Notes: generated by a model not told the origin, from the letters alone. Positions 47,141 to 59,481 are shown, counted from the stretch's first letter. The stretch: DNA of 64,000 nt from Gordionus sp. m RMFG-2023 (GCF_954871325.1 NC_088775.1:53607561-53671560); one strand, 5' to 3'. Numbers and translations: made by a program.

Positions 47141-47580
47141 CCTGGAAAGGAGGCCTGTAGAAGGACCATTTGCAGGGCACGACCCGGATTTTTTTTTAAG
47201 ATTTTTTAAGGCCCGACAGGTTTTATTTAAAAAATTTTCAGGCAGGGCCTTTTTTAATAATTTTTTTAGGCCCGACTCGGCTTTTTTTAAAAAATTTTTA
47301 GGCCCGGTCCGGCTTTGTTTAAAATAAAATTTTCAGGCCCGGCCCGGCATTTTTTAAAATAAAATTTTCAGGCCCAGCCAAGATTTTTTAAAAATAAATT
47401 ATATTTATTTTTGATTTTTATAGCTAATAATAACGATTCAAATATAGGCTGTTTTTAAAAATACAGCCCGGATTGGGTGTTTTTTTAAAATAATTCAGGC
47501 CCGGCTTGGGTGTTTTTTTTTTAAATTTTCGGGCCCTGCCCGGGTATTTTTAAAAAAATTAAAATACTGTCCGTCTCCGA
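47140..47580. repeat. GGCCCGGC / A+T alternating repeat
   Basis: About eight degenerate units of some 40-50 bp alternate AGGCCCGGCCCGGC-type words with TTTTTTAAAATAAAATTTT. A TTTTTATAGCTAATAATAACG block inside also occurs in the MITE at 2248-2450 (TTTTTATAGCTATAATGGCG) and, inverted, at 57960-57985. It is probably an expanded member of that MITE family, though no TSD was found. Confidence 0.55.
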
Positions 47581-47589
47581 AAAAAAAAA

Positions 47590-48072
47590 GAAGTACAACA
47601 TCTGAAAGTAGATTTAAAGGTTTGGATCTTTTGAATATTCATAGGCATTTGACAACAAGCAAGAATGAGATAATTGAAAAATTAGCTCAATCACAACGAA
47701 GATTGGATTTTACATTGTAAATATATAACATACAAAATGCAATTATTCCTAAGAAACTTTTTGTGTAAAGGCTCAAAAAATTCAAATTTCTATTTTGGGT
47801 CATTTGATTCTTTACATATAATTTTTTTATAATTCACATTAATTTAAAATTGTGTATTAGAAATAGTTATTAGTGATAAATTTATGCTTGATATTTAAAA
47901 CAATAATATTTCTTGAAAAATTTTATTATCCCCCCCCAGACCGAATTCCTGCGTACGCGCCTGCGTCGATATATTTGGTATAATATGGGATTCAAATCAT
48001 ATTACTTATATTTAAAGAGCAATAACTATTGTTCTAGTAATCGTCAGTTTAAGATTCTAAAAATATTAGCGA
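47590..48072. other. A+T-rich stretch with an orphan element end
   Basis: CCCCCCCC followed by GCGTACGCGCCTG (ending 47963) looks like the right terminus of an element with CAGGCGCGTACGCAGG ends. No left partner was found nearby. A similar left-type motif lies at 16851. Confidence 0.4.
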
Positions 48073-48170
48073 TAGTGTTGTTAAACGGCTCGATTTGAGC
48101 CGATTTTTATCACGGCCAATATTTTAAGAAAAATATTGCCTAAACCTCTAGATTTTTCTAATAGATGTAA
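48073..48170 (+). mobile_element. Truncated copy of the 211-bp MITE (left half)
   Basis: TAGTGTTGTTAAACGGCTCG, GAGCCGATTTTTATCACGGC, then ATATTGCCTAAACCT follows the left half of 32862-33072. It has no right end here. Confidence 0.65.
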
Positions 48171-48254
48171 GGTCAGCATTGGGCGAGTTTTCTCCCGGCT
48201 GCCTATGTCCGGCTATAAAAAATTATTTGAAATTTTTTAACATCCTTACAATAT

Positions 48255-49144
48255 ATTTTTTTATCTATTTAATTTAAAAAAATTCGAAAAAACTTGAAAA
48301 TGACGATTATGACAATTGTCACTTTTCTAAGGTACATATTCACTGTAAATTTAATTTAACATGTTCACAACATATATTTTACCTATTTGCTTCAAAAAAA
48401 TTCGAAAAAACTTAAAAATGAAGATTATGACAATTGTCACTTTTCTAAGGTACATATTCACTGAAAATTTAATTTAACATGTTCACAACATATATTTTAC
48501 CTATTTGCTTCAAAAAAAAATTCGAAAAAACTTAAAAATGAAGATTATGACAATTGTCACTTTTCTAAGGTACATATTCACTGAAAATTTAATTTAACAT
48601 GGTCACAACATATATTTTACCTATTTGCTTCAAAAAAATTCGAAAAAACTTAAAAATGAAGATTATGACAATTGTCACTTTTCTAAGGTACATATTCACT
48701 GAAAATTTAATTTAACATGTTCACAACATATATTTTACCTATTTGCTTCAAAAAAATTCGAAAAAACTTAAAAATGAAGATTATGATAATTGTCACTTTT
48801 CTAAGTTACATATTCACTGAAAATTTAATATAACATGTTTACAATATTTATTTTTACCTATTTGTTTCAAAAAAATTCGAAAAAACTAAAAGATGACGAT
48901 TATGACAATTGTCACTTTTCTAAAGTACATATTCACTGAAAATTTAATTTAACATGTTTACAATATATATTTTTACCTATTTGCTTCAAAAAAATTCGAA
49001 AAAACCAGAAAATGACGATTATGACAATTGTCACTTTTCTAAGGTACATATTCACTGAAAATTTAATATAACATGTTTACAATATATATTTTTACCTATT
49101 TTCTTCAAAAAAATTCGAAAAAACTTAAAGATGACGATTATGAC
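48255..49144 (-). repeat. Satellite array 3 (right-arm orientation)
   Basis: Eight units with the palindrome TGACAATTGTCA at 48310, 48428, 48548, 48666, 48784 (one change), 48903, 49022 and 49141 (cut). The period is therefore 118-120 bp. The first few units are nearly identical, indicating recent amplification. The last unit is split by the LTR-bounded element. Confidence 0.9.
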
Positions 49145-50395
49145 TTTTGAGATTATATTTATTTTTCAAATTATTACACTCGAATCGAACTGAAGAAACA
49201 AAAATCCTTTAATTTTCAAAAACTAAAAATCCAATAATGAATAATAATAATATTTTTAATACATAAAAAAAAATCAATATTATTTTCTTTTTAAATTAAT
49301 AACAATAATAATAATATACATATACCTAGAACACCTCCCTTATTTTTAAGAGGCATTCTCAGGACACTAATTCAAAATCTTTTTAAAAAAAACTATTATT
49401 CTTTGTAATATATCAATTTTCATATTGTTGTTGACACCATTAATTGATCGTGTCGTATTGTTCATCATTTTTTCATCGTCGTGTTATCGGTCTTTAGCAA
49501 TTTCGTTAGTACATCATTGCATAATGGATCATTTGCTTTGCATCTTATCGTATTTTCAATCACTAAGTTGGTAGTTAAATGATTGGTTGCATCCGAACTT
49601 GAAAGTTGATTATCGCGTCATTGTGGATAGTTTGATAGTTGGTCTTATTATCGCTTATTCTGAATCATTGGTGTAATATTCTCGCAAACATTGTAAATAG
49701 AATTTTCCTCAGTCATAATCAACGATTATATTTTTTCCTTGAAACAAAATAATCTATCTTTCAATTTCCATTTATTTTTATTATTAATTTTAAATAATTA
49801 ATATATTTTACCATTTCAATTTTTCACAAACCTACTCCCTTTTTAATCGACTCGCGAACTTTTTTTTGAAAAAAATGTACTTTACCATTTTTCAATTTTA
49901 CTAACAAACTCCCTTATTAACTTTTCTTATTTATTCCAACTTATATTTAATTATTATTTTCACAATAAACAATTAATTTGATAAACAAATAACATTTTTT
50001 TAATCCACTCACCACCCTCATTATTTATTTCAAAACATATACTTTCCAAACCTCTTTAAATCAACTTTTTATCTCTTGCTACATAAATTTCACTTTTTAT
50101 TTTTATAATTTTCTGGCCTGTTTCGTAATGGTAGTCATTGGTCTTCCGGATAAATTTTTTTTTTAAATACAGGTATCTTTTAATTGGAGGCACCACTTTT
50201 GAGATTATATTTATTTTTCAAATTATTACACTCGAATCGAACTGAAGAAACTAAAATCCTTTATTTTTCAAAAACTAAAAATCCAATAATGACTAATAAT
50301 AATATTTTTAATACATAAAAAAAAATTAATATTATTTTCTTTTTAAATTAATAACAATAATAATAATATACATATACTTAGAACAATGACAATTG
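49145..50395 (-). mobile_element. TRIM-like LTR element fossil
   Basis: 189-bp direct repeats at both ends (49145-49333 and 50207-50395) differ at about five positions. The perfect 5-bp duplication ATGAC flanks it (49140-49144 and 50396-50400). In minus orientation the 5' LTR is followed by TGGTGCCTCCAATT, a primer-binding-like site. The 3' LTR starts with TG and is preceded by a purine run (AATAAGGGAGG). The 873-bp interior has no coding capacity, so it is a non-autonomous TRIM-type element. It looks structurally whole and fairly recent. Confidence 0.85.
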
Positions 50396-50515
50396 TCCCT
50401 TTTCTAAGGTATAAATTCACTGAAAATTTAATTTAACATGTTTACAATATATATTTTTACCTATTTGCTTCAAAAAAATTCGAAAAAACTTAAAGATAAC
50501 GATTATGACAAATTT
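50396..50515 (-). repeat. Satellite array 3, remainder
   Basis: One further unit resumes right after the inserted TRIM-like element. Confidence 0.8.
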
Positions 50516-50675
50516 TAACGCAAGCCGACCTAGCAAGCCGACCAAATGGGTCGGCTCAACAGGCCCATTGGGTCGGGTTGTGGTCGATTTTTCAACCCTG
50601 GCTCAGGGTTGAGCAGATTTCTACGACTTCGGCTCGGGTTGTGGGTCGTAAAAAACCAGCCATTTAACAACACTA
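50516..50675. mobile_element. Right end of a satellite-armed hAT-type element
   Basis: Palindromic GACC/GGTC and GGCTCGGGTT words end in AACAACACTA at 50675. It follows satellite in right-arm orientation, the same order as at 40880-41481. No left end with the flank GTTGTATT was found, so the element is left-truncated. Confidence 0.6.
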
Positions 50676-50679
50676 GTTG

Positions 50680-51835
50680 TATTATAAGAGGTAGAGGTGA
50701 GCCTTCCTGTATTTGAAGACTTTATCAAGACTTGCTGTATTTTACACAATATTATTTTGGAAAAATAAAAAATGAACATAACAAATTAGGAATTTGGAGA
50801 CACAATTTCTACTTTATGGAATCAACAAAGCATTAAGAATACCTCTAATCAAAACAAAAATATTCGAAATTTATTTTCTTATTATTTTAATAACTAATAT
50901 TTATAAAATTCAAATTAAATATTTGGTGAATGGATAATAAAGATTTATTAGAAATTGATATTCTGTTTTTTTAATGTGTCATTTATTAAAGTGAAATGGT
51001 ACTTAATATAAATTTATAAAGCAATCTAGGTGTTATCTGTCAAATCACGATATTTTTAAAATATTTTTTGGGATAATGATTAGCACGTATTTATAGATAA
51101 AATAACCAAAAATGAACATTTTCAAAATAATATTACTACCAAATTTGGTCGATCGAATATTTAGTAAGTGGTCGGTTTTGAGCTCGGCATTCGGTTAAAT
51201 CACAATATTTTCAAAATATTTTTTATGGATAATGCTTAACAACTAAATATACAGCTATAAACCAAAAATGAAGAGATTTTGATCAATAACGCCAGCAGTA
51301 TGTGCCTTAAAAATTTTCTATTAATTAATTAAATGCCAAAGAAACCTATATTTTTAACATTTTTTTTAGGTATTTCAGATGTATTTACACCCAAATACAA
51401 AAAGAAGCGCTATCCAATATTTATTCTGGTTTCCTAAGAATATATTTTCATATTTATGCATTTAACGCCCCGCAATTCTATATACCATTATCTTAAACAT
51501 AACATTATATTAGTTTAATGATCTTTTGTCTGTTGGTTGCTAAGAATTTTATTTCCCTGTGCTGTTTATAAAAACCATTATCAATTTAGGTTAACCTTTT
51601 TTATCACTTGTAATTCTTTAGACAAAAATTTTTTTTATATTCGCAATCGAAAATATTTAATATTGTAATAAATATTTCCTATTAAAAATATTATATTTAG
51701 AAAATATTATATTTAGAATTGTCTTGTATTGTTTTACTTTTATTATTTGTATGCATAATAAATGATAAAATATGAAATTCAGAATAATTGTTCAGAGTTT
51801 CAAATTTTAATTAAGGAAGTATAATACATTAATAT
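50680..51835. other. A+T-rich stretch without features
   Basis: No gene, RNA or clear repeat. Confidence 0.45.
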
Positions 51836-51837
51836 TA

Positions 51838-51905
51838 AACTTGGCCGAAGGCCCGCAATATAGGGGGTATGGGGGCTTCGTCTCCATAAAAATTTTTCTA
51901 GTCAT
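51838..51905. mobile_element. Fragment of the CAGTGGCGTAGC-type hAT family
   Basis: TTGGCCGAAGGCCCGCAAT, TATGGGGGCTTCGTCTCC and CTAGTCATAGG echo the interior hairpin and G-run of 43272-43676 and 11750-11867. No ends are preserved. Confidence 0.45.
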
Positions 51906-51990
51906 AGGTATTTGTAATGTAGATGAAGATATATATATAACGTAGATAAAGATGAAGTTTCCTTTAAAGTAATAAGAATGCTATAATCAT

Positions 51991-52179
51991 TTGAAGGAAA
52001 TAATTTTCGAATATTTGGTGAAATTGTATTATCATGTAAATGTAAAGAAGAGTCTGGAGTCTCTGAGCATATTGGATGTAATTGTAGTAGAGGTTATATC
52101 ACTTGTTGTTAAATATGATAATTTATTAGATGTTATATTAGAACATGAACCAAATTATAATGGGTCAAGATACTTGTAA
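51991..52179 (+). pseudogene. Possible DUF4371/ZMYM-type hAT transposase scrap
   Basis: A 62-codon frame includes EVISLVVKYDNLLDVILEHE followed by a Tyr/Asn-rich stretch. This loosely resembles the block (LAxYDxxLxEHL...) of DUF4371-containing hAT proteins. Those proteins are known from elements with ends like the fragment just upstream, which makes the call plausible. The similarity is weak and only one block is present. Confidence 0.25.
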
Positions 52180-52184
52180 TAAAC

Positions 52185-53265
52185 ATAAAGATGGATGTTT
52201 TCTTAGATATGATTTATGTGTACTTTTTATGGTATGAATTAGAATGTCAGGCAACGTTATTTTATCACAACCCTGTTAGTAATCGAATTTACTTATTTTA
52301 TCATCTTCTCATTAATATTTCTTACAAAATCATTACCTATATTTAAAAGGTATGTAAACGAGATGGTTGGGCCAGCAGTATAAAATTTTAATACGGAGTT
52401 TGAAAGACTCTATAACTTTATTACATGATCAAACATAATTATAAATAATAAATTAAAATATATTAAATTAACATACAAATAAAAGTAATGAAATAAATAT
52501 ATAAATCTCTTTCTTTTAAATTAACATCTTCGAATTATATTCATTTACATAGTCTTTCTTAAAGCATTTTTTTTACAACACATTATATTATTAAATTATA
52601 CATAACAATTTTTCCATAATGTATTTTAAATTGATAAAAAATGATGTGTTTTTAATTAATATCTGAAAAAAGTAACATAAACAGCTATAAGCGATAATCA
52701 TAATCATAAAAATAGTGATGCTTATTGTAATAAATTTGTATTTATTGTTTAAATGTAATAAATTGCTATTTATTATATATTTATAAAAAATGGAACATTC
52801 TAAAAATTAATAAATGTGATGTGATAATTTTAAAATATAATAAAACAATATAATTTAATCCATGGTAGTTTTCTAAATAGCTAATTATTAGTCGTTTTAT
52901 TAATGGCGACAGGTGACGATTCCTTAAATGGAGAAAATAATTTCTTATAAATTGAAATTTAGAAAATTCGGTGGATAAAAGAAAATTGGCGGATTTATCT
53001 GGCCGTAACTGATACTAACGCCCGTGATATTTAGTGAAAAAAACTAAATATCACACGTTTATTAAATATTTTTAATTCCATATGCCCGCGATATTTAAAA
53101 TAATCCGCTTTATAAAAAAGGATTTTATTTTTTACGGTTATTACATTTTTTTATATTTCAATATTTAACCAGAATAAGCATTTTAACACCATAAAATAAC
53201 ATTTTCCCTTGTCCTTATTACAATTAAATACAAATAGGGCTGTAGGTATGGGTGTAGGCTGTCTA
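52185..53265. other. A+T-rich stretch without features
   Basis: Nothing recognisable on either strand. Confidence 0.45.
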
Positions 53266-53269
53266 TTTT

Positions 53270-53585
53270 TGGTCCTTTCCCTCTTAATCAGCCCTCAGAC
53301 ATTTAAACAATAGTCATTGGACTATTGTACGTACAAGTACGTACGGCTTGCCCACAAACATGTAAAGGGCTTCTCATATTTTTCCCCCAAATTCTGCATT
53401 TAGATGGAAATGAGAGATACCTAGCATAGATCTGTATACCTACAACGTTGAGAAGGCGAATGCGTTTTATCACGTATCACGTAATTTAGATGGAAATGAG
53501 AGATGCCTAGCATAGCTCTGTTGTATCTACAATGTTGAGAGGGCGAAGGCGTTTTATTACGTATCAAGTAATAATTAACCAAGTA
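53270..53585. repeat. Dispersed repeat, copy B, with internal duplication
   Basis: It shares GTACAAGTACGTACGGCTTG, CCCACAAAC and AAGGGCTTCTCAT with 23490-23780. The 3' part, an 85-bp unit from TTTAGATGGAAATGAGAGAT to GCGTTTTATCACGTA, is duplicated in tandem (about 53398 and 53487). No coding sequence. Confidence 0.55.
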
Positions 53586-53589
53586 GCAA

Positions 53590-54940
53590 TATTGTTTTAA
53601 TTTATCATATATAGATTCTTAAAGTACATGCTAATATTATTTATATATTAAGTTTAAATAATAGGTTATGGTTAGAACAAAATATTTTTTGATTCTACTT
53701 CTCTGCTATAAATTTGCTAATATGGAAGGACAGAATAAGAAAGTATAAAGGTAAACAATTTTTAAATCTAATATTTGAATATCACATGCAGATATTTTAT
53801 GCTATTCTTAATATTTTCTTTAGTTGAATTTAGTCCAATCAGAACCCCTTCATTCTGACAACACAAAAATTTAGAATTTTCTTCTCAGTAATATGTATTT
53901 TATTTTTCACTTACCAAGAATAATATAATAATTATTTCATAAAAAACATATATTAAAATAACAAAAAAATATATTGATTGAATTTCATTAAAAAAATATT
54001 ATTCTTCGCAGTATTTTATTGAACAACTGCGACACGCCCACTCTTCATAAGCCCAGTGTCCATCTACTCTATGAAGTTTCATCCATGGGACACTGCTCAT
54101 TTCTTTTGTCATTTATCAAATCGCACCTTTGAATTGTATTAACTTTTGAATTGTTCTATCGACCATGGTATTTTCGAATTGAACATAGACGCGCGAAATA
54201 AACACATAATTTCACATTTTAAATAAACCGATTTACAATTTATGACAAAATAATTACATGTTCTTTAAAATGATTAATGGTGAATTGGTGAATGATAAAT
54301 AATAGTGCCCATTCAAAGAAATTAAACAAATATAACCTAAATTCTATAGACTGGACCTGGATCTAAAAAAAATTAAAATAAGTTGTACCAGGCTATATTA
54401 ATTTCCCAGTAATAAACTAAGTCAGGCATGTAAATTGTTTAATTTTTGGTGAACTTCATAAATTTGATATACACGATCAGAGAAGCGTTTCCTTTTTTAT
54501 TTTAACTATTGACCAAAAAAATATTCATAATAAGCAAAATAATATAAATAATTTTTATTCAAGTATCCATTTAAAATATAAAGAATATAGTCAAATTCCA
54601 ACCACGGCATTTACCCATATAGATAAAACTTTTATTTAATTTAAAAAAAAAATTATCGAACATATGCATCCCCTTATTCAATTATTCCTCCTACCGAGAA
54701 TTAATTAAATAATTAAGCGCCTAACAAAACTTTCGTTTTCTTTTCCCGCGGTTTAAAAAATTTTCAGCTCAATGAACTTGTTAAAAAATAATAAAATACA
54801 TATGTCACCGAACTCTTCTTCTCATGATCTCTTTTATTAAAATATGTGGAACAAATCTTAAAAATTAGGACCTACCAAAATTAGTCAGAAATATTGAATG
54901 AGTTGTAAAAAAATTAATATATGTGGTTAACAATCCTTAC
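53590..54940. other. A+T-rich stretch without features
   Basis: No gene or structured repeat. One slightly G+C-richer patch lies at 54020-54120. Confidence 0.45.
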
Positions 54941-54954
54941 TAGTGTTGTTAATC

Positions 54955-55135
54955 GACTAAATTTAGTCGACTAACTAATAGTTTTAGTCGAACAATTCGA
55001 CTTAAAAACTTTAGCGACTAAATTAGTCGATTAGTCGACTAAAAACGACTAATTAGTCGACTAAAAACGACTAATTTAGTCGACTAAAAGGACTAATTTA
55101 GTCGACTAAAAGGACTAATTTAGTCGACTAATCAG
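54955..55135. repeat. Subterminal GACTAATTTAGTC repeats
   Basis: Palindromic TTTAGTCGACTAAA words recur about eight times with spacers such as AAAAGGACTAA. This corresponds in position to the ACTCGAGTTC field of the other elements, but with a different sequence. Confidence 0.75.
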
Positions 55136-55299
55136 AGAAGATAAACAAAAAGAAGTAAAGTGAGAATTTGTCATTAAAATAACTATATGAGTTATATATA
55201 TAAGTTATTTTTAATATATTTTTTTTTGAATTTCTTTTTCTTTGAAGGAACAGGTTAAAATTTTAAATTGTTATTTTTGAACTTTTTTAAAATTATTTT

Positions 55300-56332
55300 A
55301 AAGCAAGGTATAAATATATATTGTAGACATGTTATATTAAAATTTCAGTGAAGATGTACCATAGAAAAGTGACAATTGTCATAATCGTCATTTATAGGTT
55401 TTTTTGAAATTTTTTGAAGCAAATGGGTAAAAATATATATTGTAAACATGTTAAAATAAAATTTAAGCGAAGATGTACCATAGAAAAGTGACAATTGTCA
55501 TAATTGTCATTTATAGGTTTTTTTGAAATTTTTTTAAGCAAATAGGTAAAAATATATACTGTAAACATGTTAAAATAAAATTTAAGCAAAGATGTACCAT
55601 AGAAAAGTGACAATTCTCATAATCGTCATTTTTAAGTTTTTTTGAAATTTTTTGAAGCAAATGGATAAAAATATATATTGTAAACATGTTATATTTAAAT
55701 TTCAGTAAAGATGTACCATAGAAAAGTGACAATTGTCATAATTTAAGTTTTTTTGGAATTTTTTGAAGCATATGGGTAAAAATATATAAATATATATTGT
55801 AAACATGTTATATTTAAATTTCAGTCAAGATGTACCATAGAAAAGTAATAATTGTCATAATCGTCATTTTTAAGTTTTTTTGGAATTTTTTGAAGCATAT
55901 GGGTAAAAATATATATTGTAAACATGTTATATTAAAATTTCAGTGAAGATGTACCATAGAAAAGTGACAATTGTCATAATCGTCATTTATATGTTTTTTT
56001 GAAATTTTTTGAAGCAAATGGGTAAAAATATATATTGTAAACATGTTATATTAAAATTTCAGTGAAGATGTACCATAGATAAGTGACAATTGTCATAATC
56101 GTCATTTTTAGGTTTTTTTGAAGCAAATGGGTAAAAATAATATATATTGTAAACATGTTATATTAAAATTTCAGTGAAGATATACCATAGATAAGTGACA
56201 ATTCTCATAATCATTATTTTTTTAACTTTTTTGAAGTAACAGAGTAAAATAAATTGTAAACATGTTAATTTAAAATTTAAATGAGGATGTGACATATGAC
56301 AATTAATATAATCGTTAATTTTAAGATCTTTA
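55300..56332 (+). repeat. Satellite array 4 (left-arm orientation)
   Basis: About eight units of 117-122 bp with AAAGTGACAATTGTCATAAT. Open frames seen across the array on the minus strand are by-products of the repeat. Confidence 0.85.
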
Positions 56333-56333
56333 A

Positions 56334-57305
56334 AATAATTGCTGAAACATGCTGGGTTTTAGCCTACGCCCTTCCATCTAATTTTAAAAGTGCTGACCGA
56401 TTTAAAAATTAATTAGTTATTTAAAATTTATTAGGTAAACATTAAAAAAATATATGCTTAATTTTTAACATTTTTAATACTAAAGTACCGATTACTGTTT
56501 TGGATATTATTGTTGAGAGAAGGTAATTAGATTAAAAATACTTTTTGGACTTTTTTGCATATAACTAACATCGACGTGGATAAAAATTTAATTTTACACT
56601 TTTTCCCTAAAGCAAAGAAAATTCCATTATAAATGAAGTCAAGATTATATCACACAAAAGAAGGGTGTAAATTACAATTTATTTAAAGGAATCAATATGA
56701 TAAATATATTTAACTATCAATTGATTTTTTTTAAACTTATAAATGTTTAAAATAAATAAAATATCTTTGAAAACCTAGAAAATAAATTATACAAAAATAT
56801 CTTTTTCAATATTGATATTTGAGGTTCAAAATCAAACCTAGATAAGAGTGATTATGATCGATCATCGGAATTATCTGATGATTGCAACTTCTAATTCATT
56901 ATTTTTATTCTTAATCCGGTATCTGGTTCCACGTGAAAATTGATATACGACTTAATTCAATAAATAACCATACCATACCTTAATTTTAGAAAAATGATTT
57001 TTCAATTATTATGTTTTTAAAATCAAAAAATAAAATTTAATTTAAAAAATAGTATATTCTGAAATTTTCATAGAATTTTCCCTATTTTTATAAGTTGTTT
57101 TGTTTATTTATTTGCCTAAATTAAATAATTCATCACATTTTGAGATTTTATTTCTTATTTTAAATAATTTTACGCCTATCTGGCACCATTAATTTTTTGT
57201 ATATTTATTAATTTAATATTATTATTAAATAGCCAATATCTCCCCCGACTCTCTCTCTCTCTCCCATTATTATTTTAAATTTTTATTTGTATATTCTTTT
57301 CAAAA
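56334..57305. repeat. Left inverted arm of the 54941 element
   Basis: It pairs with 62586-63560. Examples are CCCTTCCATCTAATTTTAAAAGTGC with its inverse near 63490, GATCGATCATCGGAATTATC with its inverse near 63020, and TCCCCCGACTCTCTCTCTCT with its inverse near 62625. It contains CGCCTATCTGGCACCATTAAT near 57172. Confidence 0.85.
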
Positions 57306-57325
57306 TTTTTTTGCTAAATTCTATA

Positions 57326-57607
57326 ATGTCTTTTTCAAACTCAAATTCTCAAGAGGTAAAATAATTTTTTTATAAATAAATTAAGGAACCAAATGTTTTA
57401 TAATAAAAAGACCTTATCTAGATACTTGGAGGTAGAGAAGAATAGTCTTATAATTAGTTCTCAACAGGAAGAGAATGATGTAATATTTTTATTATATATA
57501 TAATTTATATTAGTATACCCATTAGAGTTGTTATTACAATGTAGAAGAAAATAAGGAAATCATAAGCAATGAAGAAATCTATTCGCGAGTTTGACCCAGA
57601 TTCAGAT
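57326..57607 (+). CDS. Candidate 5' exons of the hAT transposase
   Basis: Three short frames can be linked by GT-AG introns in phase 0. They are MSFSNSNSQE (57326-57355, donor GTAAAATA), a 23-codon exon ending SSQQEEND (57411-57479, donor GTAATATT), and KSIREFDPDSD (57575-57607, donor GTAATATT). The next acceptor in phase would be at 59553. Together they would give an acidic, Ser-rich N-terminus ahead of the zinc finger. The splice pattern is my inference, and the third acceptor is the weakest part. Confidence 0.3.
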
Positions 57608-57619
57608 GTAATATTTATA

Positions 57620-59380
57620 TTTCGATAGTTTAAAATTTTAAAAATATCAAATGTAATTAGTTGCAGTTATATTTCAAAAACTAGTTACATAATAAGTTAC
57701 TTTATACATCCTTCATAAACGCATATATTTAACATAAAAATTTGGATATAATAATTATAATCAATTATTTGAAAAAAATATACAATTTATTTATATAAAA
57801 AAAATAATTAAACCTAAAAAAATATCGGACCCTAAATCTCCAAGTATACAGGCCAGGACGTATTTTAATTTTTTTTTAAGTATACTCAGGCAGGGCCTGA
57901 AATTTTTTTTAAAAAAAAATACTTGTGCCAGGCAGTATACTTTAAAACCAAATATTTGAAATAGCCATTATTAGCTATAAAATCAAAAATAAATATGATA
58001 TATTTTAAAAATGTCCGGACCAGACCTGATAGTAAGTAATTAATTTAGTAGTTTATTCAAAAATAATTAAGTCTTTGTCGTCTTCAATTATGTTCTATGA
58101 TTTAATTTAGCAAAATTAAAAAAAAAACATTAATAAAATTATTTTAGCATATCCTTTATCCTTAATATTCTTTACATAACATGACCCTTTTTAAGAAACC
58201 CCTTTTTTTATAAATAAATATTCTCTTCGCATAATTATATCCAATTTTAAACTCATGAATATATTCTTCCCTTTAGAACCAACTCATTTTTTATTATTTT
58301 CTCCTTCGCGTCTGATTTGTTATTTCAACCCATTAGTATTCACCTCATTCTTTTTTTGTGGCTCTATCCAATGTATATTTTAAAAAAAATCAAATCTCTC
58401 CCCCTCTAAAGCTTTATTTAAAAATATTTTTTTAGTTTTTCTAGCGCTTGCTACTTCCCTTTTTATTTATATTCAACGCTTTCTTATTTCGCAATTTTAT
58501 TCTACGCTTTCGTCGCTACATTATTTTTGAACACTTTAATTAAAAATTCTCGCTCTCGTTAAAACTTTGGCTTCTACCAAATTAATTCACTTTAGAGCAC
58601 CATTATGCCGTTCTCTTTATTTATCACCGCACTATTCCATGAAATCTCAAATATTTGTCTCGCAAGATGATTTTGAATATTTTATACCCCACAAAGTACA
58701 ACTCATTTCTAATCTAAAATTTAATCATTTTACTCTTATTACATCCCTCGTCGTTTTTTAATCCAAAATTTATTATCTCTTCACACATTGGTCACAAACA
58801 AAATTGTTTATCTCTGCAAAAAATTATACATTCATATAAATTGAAATCTCTTTCCCCTTCGAGCATTAACTTTCGGCACTACTCTGAATTTCAATACTTA
58901 TACATTTTCACTCCCACATTTATATATTTCTGTATTAATATCAAGCTCTCCCACAATTTTACTATGGGCGTTTTGAGCTCTCTATATAATTTATTTCATT
59001 GACTCCAAAATAATTTAACACAGCATTTGTACACTTTATTTTCAATAATTATTAATTAAACAAATCAAAAATTCCAACAATATATTTTTTAAAACTAAAT
59101 TTCATTTAAAACAATTATTGATCACAGATGATCCAAAAAAGGCTATATCAATCAAAATTTGTCGATCCAAATGTATATTTATACATGGGTCATTAAGCCC
59201 CGCCGACAAAACCATTTCTCTTCTTTTAATTATACATTAATACCTAGAATATAGATAGAGTATTATAATTTTAATAAATAATATTAAAATAAAATAAAAT
59301 TAATTATTGAAATATAATTTAGATTATAGAGAGAAATGTTATGCAAGCTTAATATTTTGATCATAGGTGGCACAATGGGT
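57620..59380. other. Non-coding stretch inside the giant element
   Basis: There is no gene. 57840-58030 carries GGCC/AGGC words and a TTATTAGCTATAAAATCAAA block related to 2248-2450 and 47140-47580. The rest is T-rich and may be intron of the transposase gene. The frame at 58567-58761 is unlike any family. Confidence 0.45.
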
Positions 59381-59384
59381 TGAA

Positions 59385-59481
59385 CATCTAAAACAAAATT
59401 TCGAGGCTTACATAATCTGGATAAAATATTGAGTTAGCCGTGTTTAAAAATTGACTTAAAATGAGCTGTTTAACAACACTA
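59385..59481 (+). mobile_element. Truncated copy of the 211-bp MITE (right half)
   Basis: AAAATATTGAGTTAGCCGTG to GTTTAACAACACTA follows the right half of 32862-33072. No left half is present. Confidence 0.65.

Noticed and set aside
48073-50675. One complete hAT-type element from 48073 to 50675
   Set aside because: The 8-bp flanks differ (ATTAGCGA versus GTTGTATT), and the left end matches the 211-bp MITE rather than this right end, so they are unrelated fragments.
55392-55732. Two overlapping minus-strand open frames with near-identical proteins
   Set aside because: They are translations of consecutive satellite units, with no other coding evidence.
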